A stretch of DNA of 64,000 nt from Hyphomicrobiales bacterium (GTDB lineage: Bacteria; Pseudomonadota; Alphaproteobacteria; Rhizobiales; Rhizobiaceae), in the NCBI GenBank assembly GCA_900466575.1, contig UBMP01000009.1, forward strand, positions 186,001 to 250,000, read 5' to 3'. Below are positions 16,764 through 25,596 of this stretch, one piece after another; position 1 is the stretch's first letter; the number at the start of each line of letters is the position of its first letter. Made by a program: the position numbers and the translations under genes. The notes below the pieces were generated by a model that had not been told where the DNA came from, made no database searches, and saw only the letters and a program-made list of their open reading frames with translations.

Positions 16764-17519
16764 TCATACGGCCGGCCCGGACAGCAGGAGCTGTTCCAGC
16801 GCCGGTGAAAGGCCGATCGAGGATTTGGGGGCAGGCCGACGATAGGTGCCGGCGGTCGCCTTTTTGGGATTGAGCGCAACGAGCAATTCGGCCTGCTTGA
16901 CGGCCGCGATCACGGATTCGACCACGGGCACGGGAATGCGGTCGCGCACGCGCGCCGCGAGGCCGGCAAGCGGCGCTCCGGCAAGAATGATGACATCGGC
17001 TTCATCGTCTTCGACAGCACGGAGGGCGAGGTCGACGAGCAGATCTTCCTTTTCGTCCTGGACCTGGGCAAGCGACGTAAACTTGCTGTCGAGCAACCTT
17101 ATGCTGGCGAGCCTGTCCAGAAGACCGTGCATCGCCACGCATTCGCGAAACCACGGGCCGAGGGCCCGCGAAAACGACACGATGGAGAACTTCAGGCCGA
17201 GCATGCAGGCGCTCAACATAGCGGCCTCCGCCAGCCCTATGACCGGCACGGTCATCAATTCGCGCGCCCCGCCGAGGCCTGGATCGCCAAAGGCGGCGAC
17301 GATGGCGACATCGAAACTTCCCTCTCTCTCGGCCAAGGTTTCCAGAACGATACCGGATGCGATCGCAGCCTCGGCCCTTGTGGCGATGTAGGGAACGCCG
17401 CGAGAGGCAGTGACGGGAATGAGCTGACTCCCCGGCGCAAGAGCGGGCCGGGCCGCATTCACTAGGCGATCCGTGACGTCCTCGGACGTGTTTGGATTGA
17501 ACAGAAGGATGCGTGTCAT
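16764..17519 (-). CDS. Hydantoin-racemase-family protein lacking both catalytic cysteines
   Basis: 251-residue Asp/Glu/hydantoin racemase-fold protein with the N-terminal LLFNPNTSEDVTDRL block and the AAFGDPGL block. In hydantoin racemases the acid/base cysteines lie in a CFGDPGL-like motif (near residue 76) and in a GCAGM-like motif (near 181). Here these positions are Ala76 (IVAAFGDPGL) and Gly181 (ILAGAPLAGL). The two cysteines that remain (C105, C127) are elsewhere. Two-base racemisation therefore looks impossible; another reaction or a binding role is inferred. It overlaps the ABC ATPase gene by 4 bp and precedes the amidase. Confidence 0.82.
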   Translation of the reverse strand: MTRILLFNPNTSEDVTDRLVNAARPALAPGSQLIPVTASRGVPYIATRAEAAIASGIVLETLAEREGSFDVAIVAAFGDPGLGGARELMTVPVIGLAEAAMLSACMLGLKFSIVSFSRALGPWFRECVAMHGLLDRLASIRLLDSKFTSLAQVQDEKEDLLVDLALRAVEDDEADVIILAGAPLAGLAARVRDRIPVPVVESVIAAVKQAELLVALNPKKATAGTYRRPAPKSSIGLSPALEQLLLSGPAV

Positions 17520-18538
17520 GATGCGACTGCCTCAGTTTTGGATCGTGTGCTTTCGGGCAGGCCTTCCGCGCGGTGGCAGGCGACCTGTCGTTGCGCGCCC
17601 AGCGCGATCAATTGCGGCATGACCTGGCTGCAAACGGGCATTTCCACGGGGCACCGTCCTGAAAGGCGGCACGCGTTCTGGTTCGGATCGATAGGGCTGG
17701 ACGCGGAACCCTCCAGCTTGGTCCTGGGGGAATTTTCGCGGGCGGGATCGGGGATCGCGTCGAGCAGTGCACGCGTGTAGGGATGCTTCGGGTCGAAGAA
17801 AACGGAGTGCGATGGGCCGAATTCGACAATCCGCCCGAGATACATGACGGCGATCTTGTCGCACAGAAGACGCACGACATTGAGATCATGCGACACGAAG
17901 AGATAGCTCATATTGCGCTGCTTCCGCAATTTCGCCAGCAGATGCAGAACCAGCGATTGAACGGAGACGTCGAGCGCCGAGGTGGGCTCGTCAAGAACGA
18001 CCAGCTTCGGATTGACGGCGATGGCACGGGCGATCCCGACACGCGCCTTCTGGCCGCCGGACAGTTGATGCGGATATCGCCCGGCATATTCGGCGGGCAA
18101 GCCGACATCCTCCAGAGCCTGCAGTGCCATTTTCCTCATGTCCCCGGCGGAACCGCCGATCAGGCGCGTCAAGGGATCGGTGATGGCCTGAAGGACGGTG
18201 AAGCCCGGATTCAGGCTCTCGGTCGGATCCTGGAAGACAACCTGGATATCCTTCCGCATGGGCGTGCCACCGAAGGCTCTTGTCGGGATATGTCCGATAT
18301 CCTGGCCGGACAAATGGATCTCTCCGGCTGAGGAATCCACTAGCCGCGCCAGAACACGCGCGAGGGTCGATTTTCCGCAGCCGGATTCTCCGACGAGCCC
18401 CACGCATTCGCCTTCGGCAATCGTCAGATCGACGTCATCGACGGCGTGCAGCATCTTCCGATGAAACGCGCCGACGGGATAGCGCTTGGAAACGCCGCGC
18501 GCCTGCAACAGGGGGGTCGTGTCGGGAGAGGACGTCAT
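17516..18538 (-). CDS. Dipeptide/oligopeptide-type ABC transporter ATPase 2 (DppF-like)
   Basis: 340-residue ATP-binding subunit with Walker A GESGCGKST, signature LSGGQKARVGIARA, Walker B LVVLDEPTSALD, and the C-terminal oligopeptide/dipeptide extension with its Cys cluster (C-x-LSGRCPVEMPVC), where DppD/F proteins may hold an iron-sulphur site. It pairs with the ATPase encoded just upstream to power import. The ATG at 18538 overlaps the preceding stop as ATGA; upstream in-frame codons do not match the family. Membership in the leftward operon links uptake to the amidase. Confidence 0.92.
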   Translation of the reverse strand: MTSSPDTTPLLQARGVSKRYPVGAFHRKMLHAVDDVDLTIAEGECVGLVGESGCGKSTLARVLARLVDSSAGEIHLSGQDIGHIPTRAFGGTPMRKDIQVVFQDPTESLNPGFTVLQAITDPLTRLIGGSAGDMRKMALQALEDVGLPAEYAGRYPHQLSGGQKARVGIARAIAVNPKLVVLDEPTSALDVSVQSLVLHLLAKLRKQRNMSYLFVSHDLNVVRLLCDKIAVMYLGRIVEFGPSHSVFFDPKHPYTRALLDAIPDPARENSPRTKLEGSASSPIDPNQNACRLSGRCPVEMPVCSQVMPQLIALGAQRQVACHRAEGLPESTRSKTEAVAS

Positions 18539-19497
18539 AGCGGATACCTGCAGCGGACAGAATGATCGGTGCCGATGGCCTGGAGGGGCACAGGGGCGGT
18601 TTCGCAATCAGCCTGCCGCCGGTCGCAGCGATGAAGGAACCGACACGGTGGCAGGTCGAGGCGCAGATCGGGAAGATTGCCGGGAATAGAGGCCAGATCG
18701 TTGAGTTCGGTATCCGCCGTGGGCGTCGCCGCAAAGAGTCCCCGCGTATAGGGATGTGCGAAATGCGAGCGCAACGTCCGGGCCGATGCGATCTCGACCA
18801 TATGGCCCGCATGCATGACCGCGATACGGTCGCAATATTCTGCGGCGAGCGCCAGGTCGTGCGTGATGAGGATCGACGACATCCGGCTCTCCCTCACCAG
18901 ATCGCGGATGAGATCCATCACGACAGCCTGCGTCGTCACGTCGAGCCCGGTGGTCGGCTCGTCCGCGATCAACAGCGATGGCGAACAGGAAAGTGCCATG
19001 GCGATCATGACCCGCTGGCACATGCCGCCGGACAATTCGAACGGATAGGCTTCATAGCGACGCTCAGGATCGGGAATCCTGACGCGGGCCAGAGCGGCAA
19101 TTGCGGCTGCCTTGGCGTTCGACCGCGAGACCGGTCCATGTCTCCGGAGCACATCCTCGATCTGCTTCCCGACCTTCATGATCGGGTTGAGTGCCGTGCG
19201 CGGGCTCTGGAAAATCATCGAGAGCTCGCGGCCGCGGATGGCTGAAAGCGCCGAGGCGGGGCCATTCAGATCGATGCCGCCAAAGGTGATCGTATCAGCC
19301 TTGATCTGCGCGTTGTCGTCGAGAAGTCCCATCAACGCGTAGGACAGAACCGATTTGCCCGAGCCGCTTTCGCCGACGATCCCGAGAATCTCGCCCTTGT
19401 CGATCGAGAAGCTCACGTCATCAAGCACCTTCACGGTTCCCGAACGGGTTCGGAAATTCACGCTGAGGCCGTCGACCTGAAGAAGAGGTACGCTCAT
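18535..19497 (-). CDS. Dipeptide/oligopeptide-type ABC transporter ATPase 1 (DppD-like)
   Basis: 320-residue ATPase with Walker A GESGSGKS, the IFQSPRTALNPIMKVG Q-loop region typical of DppD, signature [15 protein letters not shown] and Walker B LLIADEPTTGLD, then a C-terminal Cys-containing extension. The ATG at 19497 lies in a 4-bp overlap with the permease gene and fits the family N-terminus (MSVPLLQVDGLSVNF). It forms a heterodimer with the downstream ATPase at the inner membrane. Confidence 0.92.
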   Translation of the reverse strand: MSVPLLQVDGLSVNFRTRSGTVKVLDDVSFSIDKGEILGIVGESGSGKSVLSYALMGLLDDNAQIKADTITFGGIDLNGPASALSAIRGRELSMIFQSPRTALNPIMKVGKQIEDVLRRHGPVSRSNAKAAAIAALARVRIPDPERRYEAYPFELSGGMCQRVMIAMALSCSPSLLIADEPTTGLDVTTQAVVMDLIRDLVRESRMSSILITHDLALAAEYCDRIAVMHAGHMVEIASARTLRSHFAHPYTRGLFAATPTADTELNDLASIPGNLPDLRLDLPPCRFLHRCDRRQADCETAPVPLQAIGTDHSVRCRYPL

Positions 19498-20366
19498 CTG
19501 CGGCTCCTGGGATCGATCATGTCTCGGAGGCCGTCTCCGATCAGGTTGAAACAGAACACGGTGATAACCAGGGCAGCGCCCGGAAAGACGAAGGTCCACC
19601 ACTCGCCGGAAAAGATGTATGAGGCGCCTTCCGAAACCATGATCCCCCATTCGGGCGTTGGCGGACGGACCCCCAGACCGATGAACGAAAGACCGGCCGC
19701 ATTCAGGATTGCCCAACCCAGGTTGAGCGATCCCTGCACCATCATGGTTGGCAGGATGTTCGGCACGATATGAAAGGCGAGCAGGCGGAACGAACGATTG
19801 CCGCCCATCCTGGCCGCTTCCACAAAGGTCATGTCTCGACGGATATTGACCTCGCTGCGCGCGAAGCGGCTGTAGAACGGCAAATTGATGATCGCCGTTG
19901 CTAGAACGATGTTCTCAACGCTGTTGCCCAGCGCTGCCACGATCCCCATCGCCAGCACGAAGAGCGGAAATGCCATGATCGTATCCATGAACCGACCGAT
20001 GATGGCATCCGTCCACCCACCGAAATAGCCAGCGATTGCGCCAGTGGCAGTGCCAACGACGAAGGAGAGGAAGACAGCGCCGATGGCCATGCCGATATCG
20101 AGCCGCGTTGCGATGATGACGCGGCTGAAGATATCCCGCCCGAGTGCGTCGGTGCCAAAGAGATGCGCGAAGCTGGGCGGCTTCAAAGCCGCGGTCGAAT
20201 CCACCGCCAGCGGGTCATACGGGATGAGCCATGGCGCCAGAAGTGACAGGACGATGAAAAGCAACAGGATGACCGCAGCCATCAGCGTCAGCTTGTTTTC
20301 CGTCGCCAGGTGGCGGGCATCCCGCCAGAAGGACTGCGCGTGAAGGTTTGTCGTAAGGTCAGCCAT
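19494..20366 (-). CDS. Dipeptide/oligopeptide-type ABC permease 2 (DppC-like)
   Basis: 290-residue inner-membrane permease with a long N-terminal soluble segment, then HLFGTDALGRDIFSR, the DppC signature, and the EAA loop EAARMGGNRSFRLLAFHIVPN near residue 190. It ends with SFIGLGVRPPTPEWG, also characteristic. About six membrane spans are evident. The ATG at 20366 overlaps the end of the first permease gene by 8 bp. It forms the channel with the DppB-like subunit. Confidence 0.92.
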   Translation of the reverse strand: MADLTTNLHAQSFWRDARHLATENKLTLMAAVILLLFIVLSLLAPWLIPYDPLAVDSTAALKPPSFAHLFGTDALGRDIFSRVIIATRLDIGMAIGAVFLSFVVGTATGAIAGYFGGWTDAIIGRFMDTIMAFPLFVLAMGIVAALGNSVENIVLATAIINLPFYSRFARSEVNIRRDMTFVEAARMGGNRSFRLLAFHIVPNILPTMMVQGSLNLGWAILNAAGLSFIGLGVRPPTPEWGIMVSEGASYIFSGEWWTFVFPGAALVITVFCFNLIGDGLRDMIDPRSRR

Positions 20367-21381
20367 CGTATCGAACCCTCGGATCGATCGCAGCAACCGC
20401 CAGATCAACCGCCAAGTTGAGAAGAATGTAAAGGATTGCCATCATCAGCACGAAGCCTTGAACGGCGGCGTAGTCCGAAGTGATGACGGCATTGACTGCG
20501 TAGGCGCCGATGCCTGGCCACGCGAACACCTGTTCGACCAGGACATTGGCGCCGAGCAGGAAAGAGAAGACCATGCCAAGAATGTTGACGACGGGAAGCA
20601 TGGCATTGCGCAAGGCATATCCGTAAACGATGCGTGTCCGGGAAAGGCCCATGGCGCGGGCCGTCCGGCAAAAATCGCTGGACAGCGATGCCAGCATGGA
20701 GGCACGAGCGATGCGCGCGATCGGCGCGAGTGCAAACAGGCCCAGCGAAATCGAGGGCAGGACAAGCTGGGCCAGTGAAGCGTCGAACGCTGCGAGGTCG
20801 CCGGCCAGGATCGTGTCGATCAGATAGAAGCCGGTGACGGTCGGGGGCACCGTAAAATAGGTGTCGTTCAGCCGTCCGAGTGGCTCCGGTGCTATGCCGA
20901 GCCTGAAATAGAAGACATAGACAAGGCCCAGCGCCACGAAGAAGGTCGGAAATGCGGCGCCGACGGAGACGATGACACGACAGATGTGATCGATTGCCTT
21001 ACCCGGACGGGTGGCTGCGGCGATCCCCAGCGGCAATCCGATGGCCATCGCGAAGAGAAGCGCGCAAAGGGTCAATTCCATCGACGCTGGCAGCCGAGCG
21101 ACGAGGTCATGGAGAACCGGCTGGCCACTGGATAGCGACGTGCCGAGATCGCCATGCGCCAGTCGCGACGCATAGTCGCCAAACTGGAACCAGAGCGGCT
21201 TGTCCAGTCCCAATGCCTTGCGAACCTGCGCGATACTTTCCGGTGTGGCAGATGAACCGGCATAATAGACGGCTGCATCACCGGGAAGTGCTCGGGCCAG
21301 AAGAAATGTGACCACGATCACGCCAATCAGGCTCGGAACTGCGGTCGCTATCCGCGTGGCCAAGCTCAGAACTATTTTCAT
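20359..21381 (-). CDS. Dipeptide/oligopeptide-type ABC permease 1 (DppB-like)
   Basis: 340-residue polytopic permease beginning with the typical RIATAVPSLIGVIVVTFLLARALPGD segment, followed by the periplasmic DPxxxx-type LGLDKPLWFQFGDY region. The EAA loop is FCRTARAMGLSRTRIVYGYALRN and EQVFAWPGIGAYAV lies near the C-terminus, all standard DppB blocks. It is separated from the solute-binding gene by 86 bp holding a strong stem-loop, as is common where the binding protein must be made in excess. Confidence 0.92.
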   Translation of the reverse strand: MKIVLSLATRIATAVPSLIGVIVVTFLLARALPGDAAVYYAGSSATPESIAQVRKALGLDKPLWFQFGDYASRLAHGDLGTSLSSGQPVLHDLVARLPASMELTLCALLFAMAIGLPLGIAAATRPGKAIDHICRVIVSVGAAFPTFFVALGLVYVFYFRLGIAPEPLGRLNDTYFTVPPTVTGFYLIDTILAGDLAAFDASLAQLVLPSISLGLFALAPIARIARASMLASLSSDFCRTARAMGLSRTRIVYGYALRNAMLPVVNILGMVFSFLLGANVLVEQVFAWPGIGAYAVNAVITSDYAAVQGFVLMMAILYILLNLAVDLAVAAIDPRVRYDG

Positions 21382-21428
21382 GAATTCAATCTCCGCACAG
21401 CAGGGTCCGGCGTTCGATCGTTCCGATT

Positions 21429-21464
21429 TCAGGTCGGGGAGCCCGGCAAGGCCCCCCGACCTGA
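21429..21464 (-). promoter_or_regulatory. Stem-loop between solute-binding and permease genes
   Basis: TCAGGTCGGGG (21429-21439) pairs perfectly over 11 bp with CCCCGACCTGA (21454-21464), four bases beyond the binding-protein stop in the leftward transcript. No U-run follows. Such elements downstream of binding-protein genes commonly protect the 5' mRNA segment or cause partial termination, raising binding protein over permease levels. Confidence 0.55.
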
Positions 21465-21467
21465 TGC

Positions 21468-23108
21468 TTATTCCTTGGAGATCGACTTCAGGTCCAGGTG
21501 GGTGTGGAACCAGTAGACATAGCCTTTGACATTCTTCTGCATGGCGATGTCCGCATAGAGATGCGCGACCGGAACGCGCGGAACGTCGTCCATCACGATC
21601 GTGTTCATCTTGGTGATGAGCGCATCATAGGCGGCGGGATCGCTTTCAAACCGCGCTGCATCGATCATCTTGTCGAGCTCGGGGTTCGAATAGCTGGCGG
21701 TGTTGAACACGCTGTTGTTCTTGCCGTCATAGGTCCAGAAGTAGAAATACTCAGGATAATCAAGCCAGCCATAGAAATAGTTGATGTCCATGGGCATGCT
21801 CTTGGAGCCCATTTTGGCGAACCATTCCGAACCGGGCACCTTGTGGATTTCCATGTCGATGCCGATTTTCTTCAGCTGCTCCTGCATGAGAAGCGCCATC
21901 GGCTCCTGAACCGTGGTCTGGCTCATGTCTATATAGAGATCGGTCTTGAACCCGTTGGCATAACCGGCCTCCTTCAAGAGGGCCTTGGCCTTGTCGAGGT
22001 CCGTGGCGTATTTCGATGCGACGGGCCAGGTGGGCGGGAAGGGCTTTGACGGGTCTGCGCCGAAGAGCGGTTCCCCGCGATTGTAAAGCGCCTGCTTCAT
22101 GATGCTGTCGTAAGGCATCGCGTAGGCGATGGCCTGGCGCACGCGCTTGTCGTCAAAGGGCTTCATCGTCACATTGAGGTCGACGTTGAACTGTTCGTTC
22201 TGCATCAGTGTGCCGATGACATTGACCTTGCCTGCCGCGGCAAGCTCTGCGTAGTCCTTCGGGGGCAGGCCGACGGACACATCGACGTCACCCTTTTCAA
22301 GCAAGGCGCGGCGTGTTCCGGGGGAGGCGATCTCGCGCAGGATGACGCGCTTCAGCGCGGGCATTGGACCCGACTTCCAGTTGTCGAAGCGATCGAAGAC
22401 GATCCGGTCGCCGCTCTTCCAGCTCCCCACCTTGAACGGGCCGCCGCCGGCATCGTTCAGCGACGTCCATTTCAGAGCCCACGGATCATCCGCCGCCGCG
22501 TGCTGCAAGGCGAGCTTCTTGTTGACGATATAGGGAACCGGAACCGCAAGATCCGGCAAGGTCAGCTTGTCGGCGACGGGCAGGGTGATCTTGAACGTGT
22601 GTGCGTCAACCACCGAAAACTGCTTCGGATCCGTCATGGAGCCAGCCGCCATCTGAACGCTCGGGAACCCGCCGACAGAAACAGCGCGGTCGAATGACCA
22701 TTTGACGTCGTCAGCCGTCACCGGGGACCCGTCATGAAAGGTCGCATCTTCACGGAGGTGGAAGATCAGCGTCTTGCCGCCGTCGAGAATCTCCCAGCTC
22801 TTGGCCAGTTCGGGCTCGATCTTTTTCGCATCATACATCACCTTTCCGTCCGGAAGGGTCTTGGTGCCATGCGTGATCAGCCGATCGTAGATCTGCCAGG
22901 AGGTCATCTGGCTGAACTCGTTGGCCGCCGGCGCCATGGCATCGAGTGAGTTCGGGCCATGCTCTGCGACTTCGATCAAGACGTCTTTCGGGGTTTCGGC
23001 GTGAGCGGGGCCGGAGAGCAGACCCAGCGACAACGTCGCCGTGATCAGCATTGAGGTACAGGACCGGTAGGCTTTCATGCGAGCAATTGCGGGCTTGCTG
23101 TCTTCCAT
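21468..23108 (-). CDS. Dipeptide/oligopeptide-type ABC solute-binding protein (SBP family 5)
   Basis: 546-residue periplasmic binding protein. The signal peptide is near residues 10-37 (CTSMLITATLSLGLLSGPAHA, cleaved after AHA). The mature protein has the family pattern LAKSWEILDGGKTLIFHLREDATFHDGSPVTADDVKWSFDRA. It delivers substrate to the four downstream transporter subunits. The ATG at 23108 has AAGGA about 9 nt upstream. It is the first gene of the leftward operon and faces the GntR/dihydropyrimidinase pair across a palindrome. Family 5 proteins bind peptides, but also nickel, opines, cyclic amides and other small molecules. Confidence 0.9.
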   Translation of the reverse strand: MEDSKPAIARMKAYRSCTSMLITATLSLGLLSGPAHAETPKDVLIEVAEHGPNSLDAMAPAANEFSQMTSWQIYDRLITHGTKTLPDGKVMYDAKKIEPELAKSWEILDGGKTLIFHLREDATFHDGSPVTADDVKWSFDRAVSVGGFPSVQMAAGSMTDPKQFSVVDAHTFKITLPVADKLTLPDLAVPVPYIVNKKLALQHAAADDPWALKWTSLNDAGGGPFKVGSWKSGDRIVFDRFDNWKSGPMPALKRVILREIASPGTRRALLEKGDVDVSVGLPPKDYAELAAAGKVNVIGTLMQNEQFNVDLNVTMKPFDDKRVRQAIAYAMPYDSIMKQALYNRGEPLFGADPSKPFPPTWPVASKYATDLDKAKALLKEAGYANGFKTDLYIDMSQTTVQEPMALLMQEQLKKIGIDMEIHKVPGSEWFAKMGSKSMPMDINYFYGWLDYPEYFYFWTYDGKNNSVFNTASYSNPELDKMIDAARFESDPAAYDALITKMNTIVMDDVPRVPVAHLYADIAMQKNVKGYVYWFHTHLDLKSISKE

Positions 23109-23205
23109 GAGGGCGCATCCTTTTGCGGAGGTGATAGACGATGCAGACCTTGCAAGCGTCATGCCAGAATATTATGTGTCTGTTTTTAAATAATAAAAAT
23201 ATAAA

Positions 23206-23229
23206 CTGCATTATTTATGCATAATGCAG
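23206..23229. promoter_or_regulatory. Palindromic operator in the divergent promoter region
   Basis: CTGCATTAT (23206-23214) and ATAATGCAG (23221-23229) form a perfect 9-bp inverted repeat with a 6-bp spacer; TTATGCATAA at 23215-23224 is itself palindromic. The site lies in an AT-rich stretch between the leftward transporter operon (start 23108) and the rightward GntR gene (start 23319), the expected place for a shared operator of that regulator. Confidence 0.6.
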
Positions 23230-23318
23230 CTTGCGTTCAATCTAATCATAGTGCACTAATTTTAGTCATTGAACCGGCTTGCCTAATCGGCATTCAGTTC
23301 GGTATCAGGAAGTGCAAG

Positions 23319-24065
23319 ATGGCAATGGTCGAGGACGCGGCGGTGATGGACCAAGAGGACGAGACGGCAGGGGCCAAGCCCTATTCAGCCGCAATTAAGC
23401 GCGCTTCTTTGCATCACCATGTCGTGGACAAGCTGCGCGAGATGATCAGCCGCGGCGACCTGCCGGCGGGAGAGCGGTTGAACGAGGTCACACTCGCGCA
23501 GGCAATCGGCGTATCGCGTACGCCCATGCGCGAAGCCGTGAAATTGCTGGCCTCGGAGGGGCTGCTCGAGCTTTTGCCGGGCCGGGGCGCACGCGTCCGG
23601 CAATATTCGGCAGAGGAGTTGGTGGACATATTTGACGTTCTGGGCGCACTGGAAAGGCACGCCATTGAAATCGCGGTCTCCCGGATGACCCCGAATGTGC
23701 TCGGCCAGATCGAGCGCCTGCACAAGCAGCTCGGCGAAGCCCATGCATCGCGGAACCGAAAGGCATATTTCAAGGCAAATCAGAAGCTGCATGCACTGAT
23801 TGTCGAACTGGCGGGCAATCCGGCGCTCGCCAGCACCCATAAGACATTGACGAAACAGTCGGTTCACAACCGGCACGAAACCCTGATTTCCGAGCAGCGA
23901 TGGCAGGAATCTGCCGCCGAGCATCAGGCGATCTTCGACGCCATTATCGAAGGGGACGGAGCAAAGGCTGGGCTTTTGATGCTCGATCATAGCCGGAAGA
24001 CCGGTGCTGCCGTGGTGGAAGCTGCGCGCGCCGCCAATGAAATCCGAACCGGGAGCAACCGATGA
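23319..24065 (+). CDS. GntR-family regulator, FadR/FCD type
   Basis: 248-residue regulator. The winged helix at about 25-95 contains LNEVTLAQAIGVSRTPMREAVKLLASEGLL and the GRGARV wing, followed by a helical FCD domain (about 100-230) with the FKANQKLHALIVELAGN segment that supplies metal/ligand residues. The ATG at 23319 has AGGA 9 nt upstream. It overlaps the dihydropyrimidinase-family gene by 4 bp and probably controls both this pair and the divergent transporter-amidase operon through the palindrome at 23206-23229, in response to a substrate or ring-opened product. Confidence 0.9.
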   Translation: MAMVEDAAVMDQEDETAGAKPYSAAIKRASLHHHVVDKLREMISRGDLPAGERLNEVTLAQAIGVSRTPMREAVKLLASEGLLELLPGRGARVRQYSAEELVDIFDVLGALERHAIEIAVSRMTPNVLGQIERLHKQLGEAHASRNRKAYFKANQKLHALIVELAGNPALASTHKTLTKQSVHNRHETLISEQRWQESAAEHQAIFDAIIEGDGAKAGLLMLDHSRKTGAAVVEAARAANEIRTGSNR

Positions 24066-25447
24066 GTACGCTTGACCTCATTATCAGGAACGGCACCGTG
24101 GCGACGGCCTCCGATGTCTTCAAGGCCGATATCGGCGTCAGCGGCGGCAAGATCGTTCAGATCGGCCAGAGCCTCGAAGGGGCGGCTCGCGTGATCGATG
24201 CGACCGGGAAATACGTCCTGCCGGGTGGGATCGACAGCCATGTCCACATCTCGCAGCCATCGGGCGAGGGGATCGTGATGGCGGACAATTTCGAGAGCGG
24301 GACGCTGTCTGCTCTTTTCGGCGGCAATACGACGATCATGCCGTTCTGCCTTCCGGAAAAGGGCCAATCCCTGCGAGAGGCCCTCACAGCCTATCACCGT
24401 CTTGCAGACGGCAATTGTTACACCGATGTCAGTTTCCACCTGATCATCTCGGACCCTTCGCCATCGATTATTGGTCAGGAGTTGCCAGCGTTGGTTGCCG
24501 ATGGGTATCGATCGCTCAAGGTTTTCATGACCTATGAAGGCTTGCGCCTGAACGATGCTGAAATCCTGAGGGTCCTGGATGTTGCCCGCGCCACCGGCGC
24601 AACAGTCATGGTCCATTGTGAGAACGAGGATGCCATCCGGTATCTGATCGAAAAGCACGAACTGGCCGGCGAGGTTGCGCCGCGTGCGCATGCATCGACC
24701 CGACCGGTTGCCGTCGAGCGCGAAGCGACACATCGCGCCTTGTCGCTCGCCGAGATCGCCGAGGTGCCGATCGTGATCGTTCATGTCTCCAACGGACAGA
24801 CAATGGAGGAGATCGCTCGCGCGCGGGCGCGTGGGCTGAAAGTGTTTGCCGAGACATGTCCTCAATATCTGACGCTGACGGCAAGGGATCTCGACGGTAT
24901 GGACTGGGAGGGCGCCAAGATGGTCTGCTCGCCGCCACCGCGCGACGAGGCCGCACAGGCCGATTGCTGGCGCGGGATTGAAACGGGCCTTTTCGACCTG
25001 TTTTCTTCGGATCATTGCCCCTTTCGGTATGACGACCCGAAAGGCAAATTGAACCCGAAAGGCCGGGCGAACTTCCGACATATTCCAAACGGTATTCCGG
25101 GTGTCGAAACGCGATTGCCGATCCTGTTCTCCAGAGGCGTTATGACCGGCTTTATTGACCTGCCGCGTTTTGTCGCGCTGACCTCCACCAATCACGCCAA
25201 AACCTACGGTCTCTATCCGCAGAAAGGTTCTCTCGCGATCGGCAGCGATGCCGACATAACGATCTGGGATCCCGCGGTAAAACGCACGATCCGCCATTCG
25301 GACATGCACGACGGATCGGATTACTCGCCTTATGAAGGCATGGAAATCGATGGCTGGCCTACCACGGTGATTCTCGGTGGTAACGTCATGATCGAAAATG
25401 AAGTGCTGATGGGCAAAAAGGGGCAAGGGTCATACAGGTCTCGTTGA
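24062..25447 (+). CDS. Dihydropyrimidinase / hydantoinase family cyclic amidohydrolase
   Basis: 461-residue amidohydrolase with a binuclear metal site: H60-V61-H62 in DSHVHISQP, the lysine that becomes carboxylated (K153 in YRSLKVFMTYEG), histidines in MVHCEN and VIVHVSN, and the Asp in LFSSDHCPF. It opens cyclic amides such as dihydropyrimidines, hydantoins or cyclic imides. It is translated with the GntR gene (ATGA overlap). The divergent operon supplies a transporter, an amidase and two racemase-fold proteins, so the ring-opened product is probably processed there. The exact substrate is open. Confidence 0.9.
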   Translation: MSTLDLIIRNGTVATASDVFKADIGVSGGKIVQIGQSLEGAARVIDATGKYVLPGGIDSHVHISQPSGEGIVMADNFESGTLSALFGGNTTIMPFCLPEKGQSLREALTAYHRLADGNCYTDVSFHLIISDPSPSIIGQELPALVADGYRSLKVFMTYEGLRLNDAEILRVLDVARATGATVMVHCENEDAIRYLIEKHELAGEVAPRAHASTRPVAVEREATHRALSLAEIAEVPIVIVHVSNGQTMEEIARARARGLKVFAETCPQYLTLTARDLDGMDWEGAKMVCSPPPRDEAAQADCWRGIETGLFDLFSSDHCPFRYDDPKGKLNPKGRANFRHIPNGIPGVETRLPILFSRGVMTGFIDLPRFVALTSTNHAKTYGLYPQKGSLAIGSDADITIWDPAVKRTIRHSDMHDGSDYSPYEGMEIDGWPTTVILGGNVMIENEVLMGKKGQGSYRSR

Positions 25448-25596
25448 TGACAACGTGACCCGAAAAAGTCTGGAGATGAGACTGCGCTCTCGACCAAATC
25501 CCTGACCGCGTTCCTGCATGGCATCGGGCCCTCCGGTGCACAACTCATGCCAATTGCAATGTCTTGGCGCGCCAGTGTTGGAAAACGTGCCATCCC

